A stretch of 15,333 nucleotides of DNA. Source: Phycisphaerae bacterium. GTDB lineage: Bacteria; Planctomycetota; Phycisphaerae; UBA1845; UTPLA1. Shown here piece by piece: positions 8,431-15,333 of the stretch. Location: contig JAJDEC010000181.1 of assembly GCA_029259995.1 (NCBI GenBank), forward strand, positions 1 to 15,333, in the 5' to 3' direction. Below the pieces are notes generated by a model, which had not been told where the DNA came from, made no database searches, and saw only the letters and a list, made by a program, of their open reading frames with translations. The translations under genes and the position numbers were made by a program. Position 1 is the stretch's first letter. Every line of letters begins with the position of its first letter.

Positions 8431-10350
8431 ATGGACGCACATACGCTGGAGAAACTCGAATTCGATCGCATACGCGAGTGGCTCGCGCGGCACGCACAGT
8501 GCGCGCTCGGAAAATCCCTTGCGATGCACGTGCGACCGTCCAAGAAGACGACGCAGGTCCAGCACTGGTTCGATCAGCTCGAACAATTCATGCACCGCGT
8601 CGAGACCCGCGGTCTCCCCCCCTTCGGCGGTATCCGCGACGTGCGCGACAACGTCCGCAAGGCAGTTCCGCCGAACAAACTGGAGCCCGACGAATTCGGC
8701 GAACTCGCGGACACGCTGAACGGCGTCACGGCCGTGCGACTCTGGTTTGACGAGTTGACGGAAGACGAAGACAAGCTGAAAAAGCTCTACGATCGAATCG
8801 GGGATCTGCGCGTGATTCGCGATCGAATCAATCGCGTCGTGGATTCCAAAGGACAGATCCGCGACGACGCGTCCGATCGCCTGCAGCGCATTCGTGATGA
8901 TCTCGAGAAGATCCGCCAGGAAGGCCACGTCCTCTTCGACAAGCTCCTCAAACAGCCGGCGATCACGAAGTACCTTCAATACGCCAACGCCACGTATCAC
9001 GCCGATCGCATGGTTCTCCCGCTTCGCGCCGATCAACGCGGTCGCGTCCCCGGTATCGTCCATCGAAGCAGCGACAGCGGTCAGACGCTGTTCGTCGAGC
9101 CGTCGCAGGCCGTCGAGCTCAACAATCGGCGCATCAACATGCTGCAGGCCGAAAAAGAAGAAATCGGCCGCATCCTCTGGGAATTGACGCACCTGGTTCA
9201 CCTGAATCAGAAGCCGCTGCTCGAAACGTTGGAGACGCTCGCTGTCGTTGACCTGCTGTGCGCCAAAACGAAGCTCTCTGATCGCTTCAAACTGCGACTC
9301 CCGGAAATCAACAACGAAGGCAAGATCAGCCTGATCGCCGCGCGAAATCCCATCCTCCTGGAGATGTACGAGGACCCTCGATCGGAACACTACATCGAAC
9401 CCGATCCCGATCACGCCCGCGAAGTCGTACCCATTGATGCACGACTCGGAGAAGACTTCGACATTATTCTCGTCACGGGCCCGAATACCGGCGGCAAGAC
9501 GGCCGCCCTCAAGACGGTCGGCCTGCTCGTTCTCATGGCCCAGGCAGGCCTGCCGATTCCGGCCGCACAGGGTTCTTCGCTCGCCGTCTTCTCGGGACTC
9601 TGGATCGACGTCGGTGACGAACAGAGCCTGCAACAGAGCCTGAGCACGTTTAGCGCGCACATGGGAAGAATCCTCGACATCGTCCAGCGCGCCCGCAAAG
9701 ACACGCTCGTTCTCATCGACGAAATGGGCGCCGGCACGGATCCCGACGAAGGCGCCGCCATCGGTCGCGCCATCGTCGAGCACCTGCTGACAACAGGCTG
9801 CCTCGCCATGATCACAACGCATCTCGGCGCACTCAAGGCGATCGGATTCGAGAAGGATCGCGCCGATAACGCCTGCGTCGAATTCGACGTCGAATCGTTG
9901 CGGCCGACGTATCGCCTTCTGATCGGCGAGCCCGGCAACAGCAACGCAATCGCCATCGCCTCACGACTCGGCATGCCCAAGAAGCTCGTGATGTCCGCGA
10001 AAAAGAGCCTGGCAAAACGCCATCGCGCGCTGAACAAGGCCATCGCAGGAACGCTCACGGCGCGCCGCGGCGCTGAACGCGCCCGCAAGGATGCCGAACA
10101 GGCGCGACAGGAAGCCGCCCGCGAAACCCTCGCCGCCCACGACAAGATCAAGGAACTGGAATCGCAAATCTCGCACTACGAAGGCTGGGTCAAGCGCGTC
10201 GTCTCCCTCAAACCCGGCGATCCGGTTCGCGTGAAGAAATTTGACGATCCCGGAAAAATTGTCCGTATTCGCCTCGAAAAACAACGCGCCGTCGTCTCCG
10301 TCGGCGCCATCGAAGTCGAAGTGCCCTTTACCGAACTGATCTTCGAGTAA
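8431..10350 (+). CDS. MutS2-type ATPase lacking the Smr nuclease domain
   Basis: MutS2 family protein of 639 aa. The N terminus (THTLEKLEFDRI-like, residues 3-12) and the helical core/clamp region up to about 340 follow MutS2. The ATPase domain has Walker A GPNTGGKT at 350-357, the signature loop STFSAHM at 405-411, Walker B with LIDEMGAGT (D430, E431) and the His switch TTHLG around 462-466. A charged coiled coil follows (about 540-585), then a small beta-rich KOW-like module (about 596-639), where the protein ends. Typical MutS2 such as the 785-aa Bacillus protein continues into an Smr endonuclease domain, which is absent here. The next gene starts 72 bases on, so no hidden Smr piece fits between. 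MutS2 proteins act in suppressing recombination and in rescuing collided ribosomes. Without Smr this one should bind and hydrolyse ATP but not cut through that domain. ATG 8431 is chosen because family similarity begins there. Confidence 0.9.
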   Translation: MDAHTLEKLEFDRIREWLARHAQCALGKSLAMHVRPSKKTTQVQHWFDQLEQFMHRVETRGLPPFGGIRDVRDNVRKAVPPNKLEPDEFGELADTLNGVTAVRLWFDELTEDEDKLKKLYDRIGDLRVIRDRINRVVDSKGQIRDDASDRLQRIRDDLEKIRQEGHVLFDKLLKQPAITKYLQYANATYHADRMVLPLRADQRGRVPGIVHRSSDSGQTLFVEPSQAVELNNRRINMLQAEKEEIGRILWELTHLVHLNQKPLLETLETLAVVDLLCAKTKLSDRFKLRLPEINNEGKISLIAARNPILLEMYEDPRSEHYIEPDPDHAREVVPIDARLGEDFDIILVTGPNTGGKTAALKTVGLLVLMAQAGLPIPAAQGSSLAVFSGLWIDVGDEQSLQQSLSTFSAHMGRILDIVQRARKDTLVLIDEMGAGTDPDEGAAIGRAIVEHLLTTGCLAMITTHLGALKAIGFEKDRADNACVEFDVESLRPTYRLLIGEPGNSNAIAIASRLGMPKKLVMSAKKSLAKRHRALNKAIAGTLTARRGAERARKDAEQARQEAARETLAAHDKIKELESQISHYEGWVKRVVSLKPGDPVRVKKFDDPGKIVRIRLEKQRAVVSVGAIEVEVPFTELIFE

Positions 10351-10422
10351 TCGGATCGCAATCGACGGAATTCATCGATCGCCACGCTTGCCCATCGGCC
10401 CATCGTCATACATCCTACAGCC

Positions 10423-12363
10423 ATGGACCTTTCCTTCTTTCCTCCACCACCGACGGACCATGGCGACAAGGCGCGCTGGATCGACGCCGCTACGTCGACC
10501 ACGAAGAGTGCGTTCCGGCGCACACGATCAATCAGCATGCTTCTCGCATGGCTTCGATTTTTCACATTCGCCGTCATGGCGCTGGGCATCTATGGCTGGA
10601 TCGCCGAGGGCCTGAACTGGAGCCTCATCGCCGGCGTCGTCGGTCTTTTCGCCTTCGGAACGACCGTGAAGATCCACGGCCGCGTCCGCTTCCGCGTCCA
10701 GACGCTTGCCCTGTTGCTCGCCGTCCTCGACGAATCGAAACAGCGCGTCAACGGCGAGCCCGTTATCCTGCGCGAAGGAAACGCTCCGGACGATCTGTCG
10801 CTTTGGGAATCACGCTTCGACGCAGTCTCATCCAATCAACTCTCCAGCCAGGAACTCGGCGATCTCGACGTCTTCGGTCGCCCCATCAGCCTCCACGGTT
10901 TATTGAATCGAACCTCGTCCCCCATCGGCGCCGCCCGACTCGCCCATGCGCTTCAGAATCCAGTGCAGGACATCAAAGCCATCACGCAACGCCAGGATGC
11001 TGCGCGATGGCTCGCGGAGCATCCCATCCGACGCCTGCGCCTCATGGCCGCCGCCGCCGGGTTTCGATCCCTGTCAAAAGACTTCCGCAATCTCTTTGAA
11101 ACGATTCGCGACGCCACACCCATGCCCGGCGGTGCAGCCATCACGGCCGCACGCCTCTGGGGCCTCGCTGGCCCCGTGACTCTTCTCTTCGGGCTGGGTC
11201 AGACATTCGAATGGCATTCAATCGCCATGGGCTGGCTACCGTTCATCGTCGTCGTCATGATCAACGGCGTCGTCCTACGCTCGATACGAAAGGACACGAC
11301 GGATCGCATTCGTCCCTGGCTCGAACTCGAGGACGTTGTCGCCCAATTCAGTTTCTTCGCCGCCTCCGCCGTGGAATCCCTGCCCGACGACGGAATCCTC
11401 GGCGATCGGCGGCGCCAACTTGTCTCCGCCGTTCAACCCGCCATCCTGCCGCGCCTCGAAGCGAGAATTCCCTATCTCTTTCTCGGCCTCTCCGGCGTCT
11501 TCCACATCATCATCGACCTGCTCGTCCTCTGGGACCTGCAGGCCGTCGCCATGATCGAACACGTCGCCGTCCGTCATCAGTCGACGCTGCTCAACGCCAT
11601 CCGCGCCCTCGGCGAATGCGAATTCCTCGCGTCACTCGGCACCTATGCATGGGAAGAAGACGGCGCCGAATTCCCGTCAGTCGAAAGCGGCAATCCCCGC
11701 CTGGAGATCATCCACGGCCGCCATCCCCTGATCGCCCGCAACGAAGCCGTTGCCAACTCGCTGACACTCGGCGTCGCCGAACGCACCTGGGTCATCACGG
11801 GCTCCAACATGTCCGGGAAATCGACCTTCCTGCGCATGACGGCCACAAACGCCCTGCTCGCCATGATCGGCTCCGCCGTCCCCGCCGAATCCATGCGCCT
11901 CTCGCCACTGGAAATCCTGACCGACCTGCGCATCCGCGACGACTTATCGCGAAAGGAAAGCTACTTCCTCGCCGAAGTCCGACAGGTCCGCCGAATGGTC
12001 GACGCCGCCCGGGCCGGTCACGACGTCTTCGTCCTCATCGACGAGCCCTTCCGCGGCACCAACTCCGGCGAACGCGTCGCCGCCGCCTCCGCCGTCGTCC
12101 GAACCCTCATCAACGGCAGTGGTCTCCACATCATCGCCACCCACGACGCCGCCCTGACGACGCTCGGCGATCTGCCCAACGCGAAGAACAAACACTTCGA
12201 AGAACGCTTCGAAAACGAAGGCCTCGTCTTCGACTATTCCCTCCGCGACGGCCCTGCCCACACCCGCAACGCCCTGCTCGTCCTCGAATCCGAAGGCTAT
12301 CCCCCCGACCTCGTCGCCGACGCCAAACAAATCGCCGCGGAACTCGGCGATCCAACCGCATGA
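10423..12363 (+). CDS. Membrane-associated MutS-family ATPase
   Basis: Protein of 646 aa with a complete MutS-type ATPase at its C-terminal end: Walker A GSNMSGKST at 460-468, the ESYFLAEV loop (512-519) equivalent to the MutS StF motif, Walker B VLIDEPFRGT with D540 and E541, and the His switch ATHD at 572-575. It lacks the mismatch-recognition domain of true MutS, so it is not MutS proper. Unusually it carries hydrophobic helices: two near the N terminus (about 42-60 and 66-83), two in the middle (about 245-262 and 266-285) and one at about 351-371, placed within the core/lever region. I recall similar 'MutS-like' proteins with N-terminal helices in Bacteroidota; no function is established. 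It lies 72 bases downstream of the MutS2-like gene on the same strand and is probably co-transcribed. No clear ribosome site precedes ATG 10423. Confidence 0.85.
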   Translation: MDLSFFPPPPTDHGDKARWIDAATSTTKSAFRRTRSISMLLAWLRFFTFAVMALGIYGWIAEGLNWSLIAGVVGLFAFGTTVKIHGRVRFRVQTLALLLAVLDESKQRVNGEPVILREGNAPDDLSLWESRFDAVSSNQLSSQELGDLDVFGRPISLHGLLNRTSSPIGAARLAHALQNPVQDIKAITQRQDAARWLAEHPIRRLRLMAAAAGFRSLSKDFRNLFETIRDATPMPGGAAITAARLWGLAGPVTLLFGLGQTFEWHSIAMGWLPFIVVVMINGVVLRSIRKDTTDRIRPWLELEDVVAQFSFFAASAVESLPDDGILGDRRRQLVSAVQPAILPRLEARIPYLFLGLSGVFHIIIDLLVLWDLQAVAMIEHVAVRHQSTLLNAIRALGECEFLASLGTYAWEEDGAEFPSVESGNPRLEIIHGRHPLIARNEAVANSLTLGVAERTWVITGSNMSGKSTFLRMTATNALLAMIGSAVPAESMRLSPLEILTDLRIRDDLSRKESYFLAEVRQVRRMVDAARAGHDVFVLIDEPFRGTNSGERVAAASAVVRTLINGSGLHIIATHDAALTTLGDLPNAKNKHFEERFENEGLVFDYSLRDGPAHTRNALLVLESEGYPPDLVADAKQIAAELGDPTA

Positions 12364-12419
12364 CACCAGCGAGATTCGTGCCAGCAAGTGCTCGCCGCGC
12401 GCATTTGTGCCATTGAACC

Positions 12420-12490
12420 CGTAGGGTGGGCCGTGCCCACCAACACGCGAAACACCCCTTTAAATCGCGGTGGGCACGGCCCACCCTACG
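12420..12490. repeat. 22-bp perfect inverted repeat (REP-like palindrome)
   Basis: Arms at 12420-12441 and 12469-12490 are perfectly complementary over 22 bp and enclose 27 bases. The arm core GGGTGGGCCGTGCCCACC is a type of palindromic intergenic repeat I recall seeing in many bacterial genomes. It lies 56 bases past the stop of the MutS-like gene, so its transcript hairpin could also act as a terminator or mRNA 3'-end stabiliser. No transposase is nearby. Confidence 0.85.
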
Positions 12491-12493
12491 CGC

Positions 12494-12583
12494 CCGTCTC
12501 CTGCCACTGGGTGCTCGGCATCAGTTTCGTGCCACTGGGTGCTGGGCATCCGTCTCGTGCCACTGGGTGCTTGCCACCCAGTG
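12494..12583. repeat. Three-copy 28-bp tandem repeat ending in an inverted repeat
   Basis: TGCCACTGGGTGCT occurs at 12502, 12530 and 12558, exactly 28 bases apart. The first two full units match at 25 of 28 positions. In the third copy CACTGGGTG (12561-12569) is followed by its complement CACCCAGTG (12575-12583) with a 5-base loop. The third unit is therefore a palindrome and the first two look like partial copies of one arm. Confidence 0.8.
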
Positions 12584-12646
12584 CCCCGGCCGCGGAAAGA
12601 ACGCAGACAAAACCAACCAACACCCGCCCGCGTCTGTGCCGGATGC

Positions 12647-12671
12647 CATGCCGACACCCATCGTCGGCATG
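12647..12671. repeat. 9-bp hairpin
   Basis: CATGCCGAC (12647-12655) and GTCGGCATG (12663-12671) form a perfect stem around a 7-base loop. There is no T-run, and the role is unknown. Confidence 0.5.
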
Positions 12672-12839
12672 TCTTCAATTCATGCAAATGCCCAGTTCAT
12701 CGCGCGCCAAACGACGCCGTAAGGACACGGAGGCTCTGCCGGCACATCGCGTCTTTGCGCGGCGCAAGAAAAAAGGTTCTTCACGAAATTGCGGCACGAC
12801 GGCGTATCACGCTCCGAAAGTTGGATTGTGCGCCGCGAA

Positions 12840-13047
12840 GGATCCCGGAGGGATCCATTGACAATAGCCCAGCGATTTATCGCTGGGGCACGCGGCTCCA
12901 AATACCAATTTCCGTCCCGTAGGGACAGAATGAATACCGCGCAAATGGCTCACGCCATCCCTCCGGGACGGCAGTGCGCACGTCAACGCTCGTCGCAATC
13001 CCAGCCTTGAAAGGGCTGGGCTATTTTCATGTCGTCCCTGCCGGGAC
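12840..13047. repeat. Composite hairpin element with inverted ends
   Basis: A chain of small palindromes: GGATCCC/GGGATCC (12840-12856), CCCAGCGAT/ATCGCTGGG (12868-12887), GTCCC/GGGAC (12914-12926), CCCAGCC/GGCTGGG (13000-13020) and GTCCC/GGGAC again (13034-13047). The 11-mer AATAGCCCAGC at 12863-12873 reappears inverted at 13015-13025, so a 163-base core has perfect 11-bp inverted ends. This resembles interspersed, non-coding repeat elements that I recall from Planctomycetota and related phyla. It contains no gene, and only one copy lies in the window. Confidence 0.7.
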
Positions 13048-13111
13048 TTGGTGGAATGCAGCCGCCACGTCTACAAGAGTCGTCAAAGGTTTCCGCAATC
13101 CTGTGAAGATC

Positions 13112-13155
13112 AATAAAAAGCCCACCGCGCCGCGAAACCGCGCGACGCGATGGGC
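13112..13155 (-). terminator. Rho-independent terminator of the aminotransferase gene
   Basis: Read on the minus strand, a 14-bp GC-rich stem (13142-13155 with 13120-13133, two G-U pairs) encloses an 8-base loop and is followed at once by TTTTTATTG. It begins 30 bases after the stop codon of the class V aminotransferase. This is the most canonical terminator in the window. Confidence 0.88.
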
Positions 13156-13184
13156 ATCTCATGCATCAAACTCGATCGAACGCG

Positions 13185-14321
13185 TCAGGCCCCCTGGATC
13201 ACGCGCCCAAACGCCCCCGACCCGGCGCCCGGTTCAAACTTGTACCCCTGCGCCGCCAGCGTCCATTCCATCGCCGCGATCGCGCCGACCGTATCGACTT
13301 CATCCACGTAGCCCATGTGATTCAGTCGAATGATCGTGTCCTTGATGTGCCCCTGGCCGCCGGCGCAATGGATGCCGTACATCGCCCGCATCTCCTTCCG
13401 CCACTTCGGTCCGTCCACGCCCGCCGGCACTTCGACGGCCGTCACGGAATCAACGGGATCCTTCGCGAACACCTTCAGCCCCAGCGCCTCGACGGCCGCG
13501 CGCGTCGCCTTCGCCAGCTTCGCCGTCTTGGCCCAGACGTTCTCAATGCCGAATGTCTTGATCTGGTTCAGCGTGAACTTGAGCCCCGTGACCATCTGGT
13601 TGTTCGGCGTGTAGGGCGTGTCGAATTTCTCCATGCTCTTTCGATACGCCTTCAGATCGTTGTAATACGTCGGCGCCTGGTGCGAATCGATCGCCTCCCA
13701 CGCCCGATCCGACAGCGCGACGATCCCCAGTCCCGGCGGCAGCATCATCGCCTTCTGCGATCCCGTCACGCCGACGTCGATGCCCCACTCATCCATCTTG
13801 AACGGAATGGCGCCGATCGACGTAATGCCATCAACAAGGCACAGCGCCCCATTGTCGCGACAGACCTTCGCAATCCCCTGCGCGTCGCTGACGGCCGCCG
13901 TGCTCGTTTCCGAATGCACGAAGATCACGGCCTTGATGTCGCCGTGCTCCTTGAGCTTCGCCGCGACTTCGTCCGCCTTGAAACCGAGTCCGTATTCCTT
14001 CTCGAACTCCACATGCGGCAGCTTGAAGCGCACGAGAATATCCCGCCATCGTTCGGCGAACTTGCCGGCATGACAGACCAGCGTCTTCGCATCCGGCTTG
14101 CAGCAGCCGAGCATCGCGGCTTCCATCGCCGCCGTGCCGCTGCCCGTAATGACATACGGCGTCGTGCCCGTCTGATAGACGTATTGCAGCAACTCAACAC
14201 ATTGTTTGAGGTCGTCGCGGAATCCCGCCGTGCGATGATGATCCAGCGGCTGGGCCATCGCCAGCATCGATTCGGGACTGACCATCGTGGGACCGGGCGT
14301 GAAAAGGCGTATCTTCTGCAT
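13185..14321 (-). CDS. Class V aminotransferase (serine/alanine-glyoxylate type)
   Basis: PLP-dependent enzyme of fold type I, class V, 378 aa, the usual length for the family. The N-terminal LFTPGPTMVSPE (6-17) is the family's substrate/cofactor entry motif. HHRTAGF (28-34) follows, ITGSGTAAMEAA (58-69) supplies the PLP-phosphate loop, D164 in LVDGITSIG pairs with the pyridine nitrogen, and K190 in TGSQKAMMLPPG is the Schiff-base lysine. Family members include alanine-glyoxylate, serine-pyruvate and serine-glyoxylate aminotransferases; sequence alone does not separate them, and 'soluble hydrogenase 42 kDa subunit' is a common mislabel. It is cytoplasmic and probably acts in glycine/serine or glyoxylate metabolism. 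The start is firm: AAGGAG at 14329-14334 lies 7 bases before ATG 14321. A strong terminator follows. The upstream YceH-type gene is 126 bases away on the same strand. Confidence 0.92.
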   Translation of the reverse strand: MQKIRLFTPGPTMVSPESMLAMAQPLDHHRTAGFRDDLKQCVELLQYVYQTGTTPYVITGSGTAAMEAAMLGCCKPDAKTLVCHAGKFAERWRDILVRFKLPHVEFEKEYGLGFKADEVAAKLKEHGDIKAVIFVHSETSTAAVSDAQGIAKVCRDNGALCLVDGITSIGAIPFKMDEWGIDVGVTGSQKAMMLPPGLGIVALSDRAWEAIDSHQAPTYYNDLKAYRKSMEKFDTPYTPNNQMVTGLKFTLNQIKTFGIENVWAKTAKLAKATRAAVEALGLKVFAKDPVDSVTAVEVPAGVDGPKWRKEMRAMYGIHCAGGQGHIKDTIIRLNHMGYVDEVDTVGAIAAMEWTLAAQGYKFEPGAGSGAFGRVIQGA

Positions 14322-14328
14322 GATGCAT

Positions 14329-14334
14329 CTCCTT
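14329..14334 (-). promoter_or_regulatory. Ribosome binding site AAGGAG
   Basis: The minus strand reads AAGGAG, then 7 bases, then ATG at 14321. It fixes the start of the aminotransferase. Confidence 0.75.
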
Positions 14335-14356
14335 ATGTGCTTGACCGACTCGCCGT

Positions 14357-14385
14357 AGCATATCCGTGTTTCCGAAAGCCATAAA
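14357..14385 (-). promoter_or_regulatory. Possible promoter for the aminotransferase
   Basis: On the minus strand TTTATG (14380-14385), a 17-base spacer and TATGCT (14357-14362) resemble a sigma-70 promoter 35 bases ahead of the start codon. Both hexamers are imperfect. If real, the aminotransferase is transcribed independently of the YceH-type gene. Confidence 0.28.
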
Positions 14386-14408
14386 GCCGAATAAAACCCA
14401 TGCGTCCG

Positions 14409-14426
14409 ACCATCGCGACCGATGGT
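14409..14426 (-). terminator. Small hairpin after the YceH-type gene
   Basis: ACCATCG (14409-14415) and CGATGGT (14420-14426) form a perfect 7-bp stem with a 4-base loop, 22 bases past the stop codon. A TTTTATT run lies about 11 bases beyond it on the minus strand rather than directly at the stem, so this is a doubtful terminator. Confidence 0.3.
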
Positions 14427-14447
14427 TGCCGGCGAATCGCCCGATCG

Positions 14448-15167
14448 CTACTGCGACGACCAATCGCCCCGTTCTGGTACGCGTTCGTTGGCCCCGCCCC
14501 GCATCGCCGCGATCGTCGCCTTGAGTTCCGCGACGTCCGACTCCAGTTGCGCGACGCGATTCTCGATTTCCGGCGACGCCGCAGGCTGAACCATCGCCGA
14601 CCGCTCCGTCGCACCAACATCGTGGCGAACGGACGGTGACACCGCTGGTGTATCCGATTTCGGAACTGCTGCCCCCAGCAGATGCGTGAATCGTCGCGCC
14701 GCCTTCCCGGGCTCCCGTTCCATTTCGAAAACAACGGGCGGCTCGCGGTTTTCCAGCTCGCTCAGCAGGTCCCGGGCGTAGTCCTGCGATCCCAGATGCG
14801 TCATCCGCGACGCCCGGCTCCGCAATTCCCCGATCGTCTGCGGTCCGCGAAGCATCAACTCGGCCACGAGGGCGCGTTGCGCGGCATTCCAGTCGGTACG
14901 ATCCTCAACACAATGCCGGAATTTGATCGATCTGCTGTTGCGCTCCGGTTCCGCCTGCGATATCCACTGCTTGTGCCGCAGCGTCGACAATGCATCGCTC
15001 ACGTCCCCCTCGCTGTAATCCGTGACGGGATCGCGATTGGTCTTCTGATTGCACGCGTTCGTGATGGCGTTGACCGTCATCGGGTAATACGCGGGCTGCG
15101 TCAGCGACTTTTCAATCAGCACACCGAGAACGCGAAGCTCGGTTTCGCGAAACACAGGAAGTTCCAT
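14448..15167 (-). CDS. YceH / UPF0502 (DUF480) family protein
   Basis: Cytoplasmic protein of 239 aa. The segment EKSLTQPAYYPMTVNAITNACNQKTNRDPV (19-48), described here by its key residues Pro25, Tyr28, Pro29, Asn33, Cys39-Asn40-Gln41 and Asn44-Arg45, is the hallmark of UPF0502. The rest of the family core follows: RALVAELMLRGPQTIGELRS around 98-117 and a winged-helix pair expected from known YceH-type structures. After about residue 165 comes a variable linker and a C-terminal coiled coil (about 196-218), a little longer than the 215-aa Escherichia coli protein. The tandem winged helices suggest nucleic-acid binding or regulation, but no function is established. ATG 15167 has a perfect AGGAGG (15177-15182) at 9-base spacing, which is preferred over the ATG at 15191. 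Confidence 0.92.
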   Translation of the reverse strand: MELPVFRETELRVLGVLIEKSLTQPAYYPMTVNAITNACNQKTNRDPVTDYSEGDVSDALSTLRHKQWISQAEPERNSRSIKFRHCVEDRTDWNAAQRALVAELMLRGPQTIGELRSRASRMTHLGSQDYARDLLSELENREPPVVFEMEREPGKAARRFTHLLGAAVPKSDTPAVSPSVRHDVGATERSAMVQPAASPEIENRVAQLESDVAELKATIAAMRGGANERVPERGDWSSQ

Positions 15168-15176
15168 GGGAAGATT

Positions 15177-15182
15177 CCTCCT
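15177..15182 (-). promoter_or_regulatory. Ribosome binding site AGGAGG
   Basis: A perfect Shine-Dalgarno sequence 9 bases before ATG 15167. It lies inside any reading that starts at the ATG at 15191, and so argues for the shorter protein. Confidence 0.8.
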
Positions 15183-15333
15183 AGATTCCAATCAGGCCTG
15201 AACCGTTTCGATCGCATGGCAATTCTACACAATTCGCTCGCAATTCGGACGTTAGCCCCCTGTGGCCCAACAAGTTAGCGAACAGCCCCAAAACCGGGTC
15301 CGCAATGTGACAATATATCGCTTGAGACGCATC

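Larger units (their letters stand above)
12364..13184. other. Gene-free convergent region with repeats
   Basis: These 821 bases lie between the 3' ends of the MutS-like gene and the aminotransferase gene. Open frames here overlap the repeats and show no protein-like features. The region holds a 22-bp inverted repeat, a 28-bp tandem repeat, a 9-bp hairpin, a composite hairpin element and a terminator, each listed separately. Bases 12672-12839 hold nothing I can name. Confidence 0.75.

Noticed and set aside
8392..9822. Long minus-strand open frame (476 aa) opposite the MutS2-like gene
   Set aside because: It is antisense to a gene with full family motifs, shows no recognisable domain, and is a usual by-product of GC-rich codon bias.
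11211..12416. Plus-strand 401-aa frame overlapping the membrane MutS-like gene
   Set aside because: Extremely Arg/Pro-rich translation in another frame of a gene with intact ATPase motifs.
12420..12490. Terminal inverted repeats of an insertion sequence
   Set aside because: The arms enclose only 27 bases and no transposase or target-site duplication is visible.
12494..12583. Possible short CRISPR array
   Set aside because: Only three copies with about 14 conserved bases. The intervening bases are also largely shared between the first two units, so they are not unique spacers, and no cas genes are nearby.
12388..12922. Small proteins in the repeat-rich gap
   Set aside because: All open frames there run through the palindromes and tandem repeats, lack ribosome sites and have random-looking composition.
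13161..14384. Plus-strand open frame (407 aa) opposite the aminotransferase
   Set aside because: Arg/His/Leu-rich shadow of a well-supported gene; it also runs across that gene's terminator and promoter region.

Overview
The window looks like chromosomal DNA of a free-living, moderately GC-rich bacterium. I lean towards Planctomycetota. The reasons are the low gene density, frequent TTG starts, weak or missing Shine-Dalgarno sites on several genes, clusters of REP-like palindromes, and the mix of families. This is an impression from composition and content, not a phylogenetic result. There are no phage, plasmid, transposase, rRNA, tRNA or CRISPR signatures, and the whole window reads as core or lightly accessory chromosome.

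Layout. Bases 91-4478 carry three minus-strand genes, transcribed right to left: a GT-C (ArnT/PMT-like) glycosyltransferase, a UPF0104/LPG-synthase-TM flippase-like membrane protein, and a GT2 polyprenyl-phosphate glycosyltransferase with two C-terminal membrane helices. Together they look like a lipid-linked sugar pathway: make polyprenyl-P-sugar in the cytoplasm, move it across the membrane, transfer the sugar on the outside. A strong hairpin follows the last gene. Bases 4479-4808 form a divergent intergenic region. The plus strand then carries a DUF4003-like protein (4809-5798), a small unrecognised protein with two membrane helices (6029-6667), an OFA-type major facilitator (6941-8302), a MutS2-type ATPase without its usual C-terminal Smr nuclease domain (8431-10350), and 72 bases later a second MutS-family ATPase carrying several predicted membrane helices (10423-12363).

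Bases 12364-13184 contain no gene. They lie between convergent genes and hold three kinds of repeat: a 22-bp perfect inverted repeat, a 28-bp tandem repeat, and a composite hairpin element with 11-bp inverted ends. A clear Rho-independent terminator serves the minus-strand gene to the right. That gene is a class V aminotransferase of the serine/alanine-glyoxylate type (13185-14321). A YceH/UPF0502 (DUF480) protein lies upstream of it on the same strand (14448-15167).

The most interesting parts are the tandem pair of MutS-family ATPases (one without a nuclease domain, one apparently in the membrane), the three-gene glycosylation cassette, and the repeat cluster.
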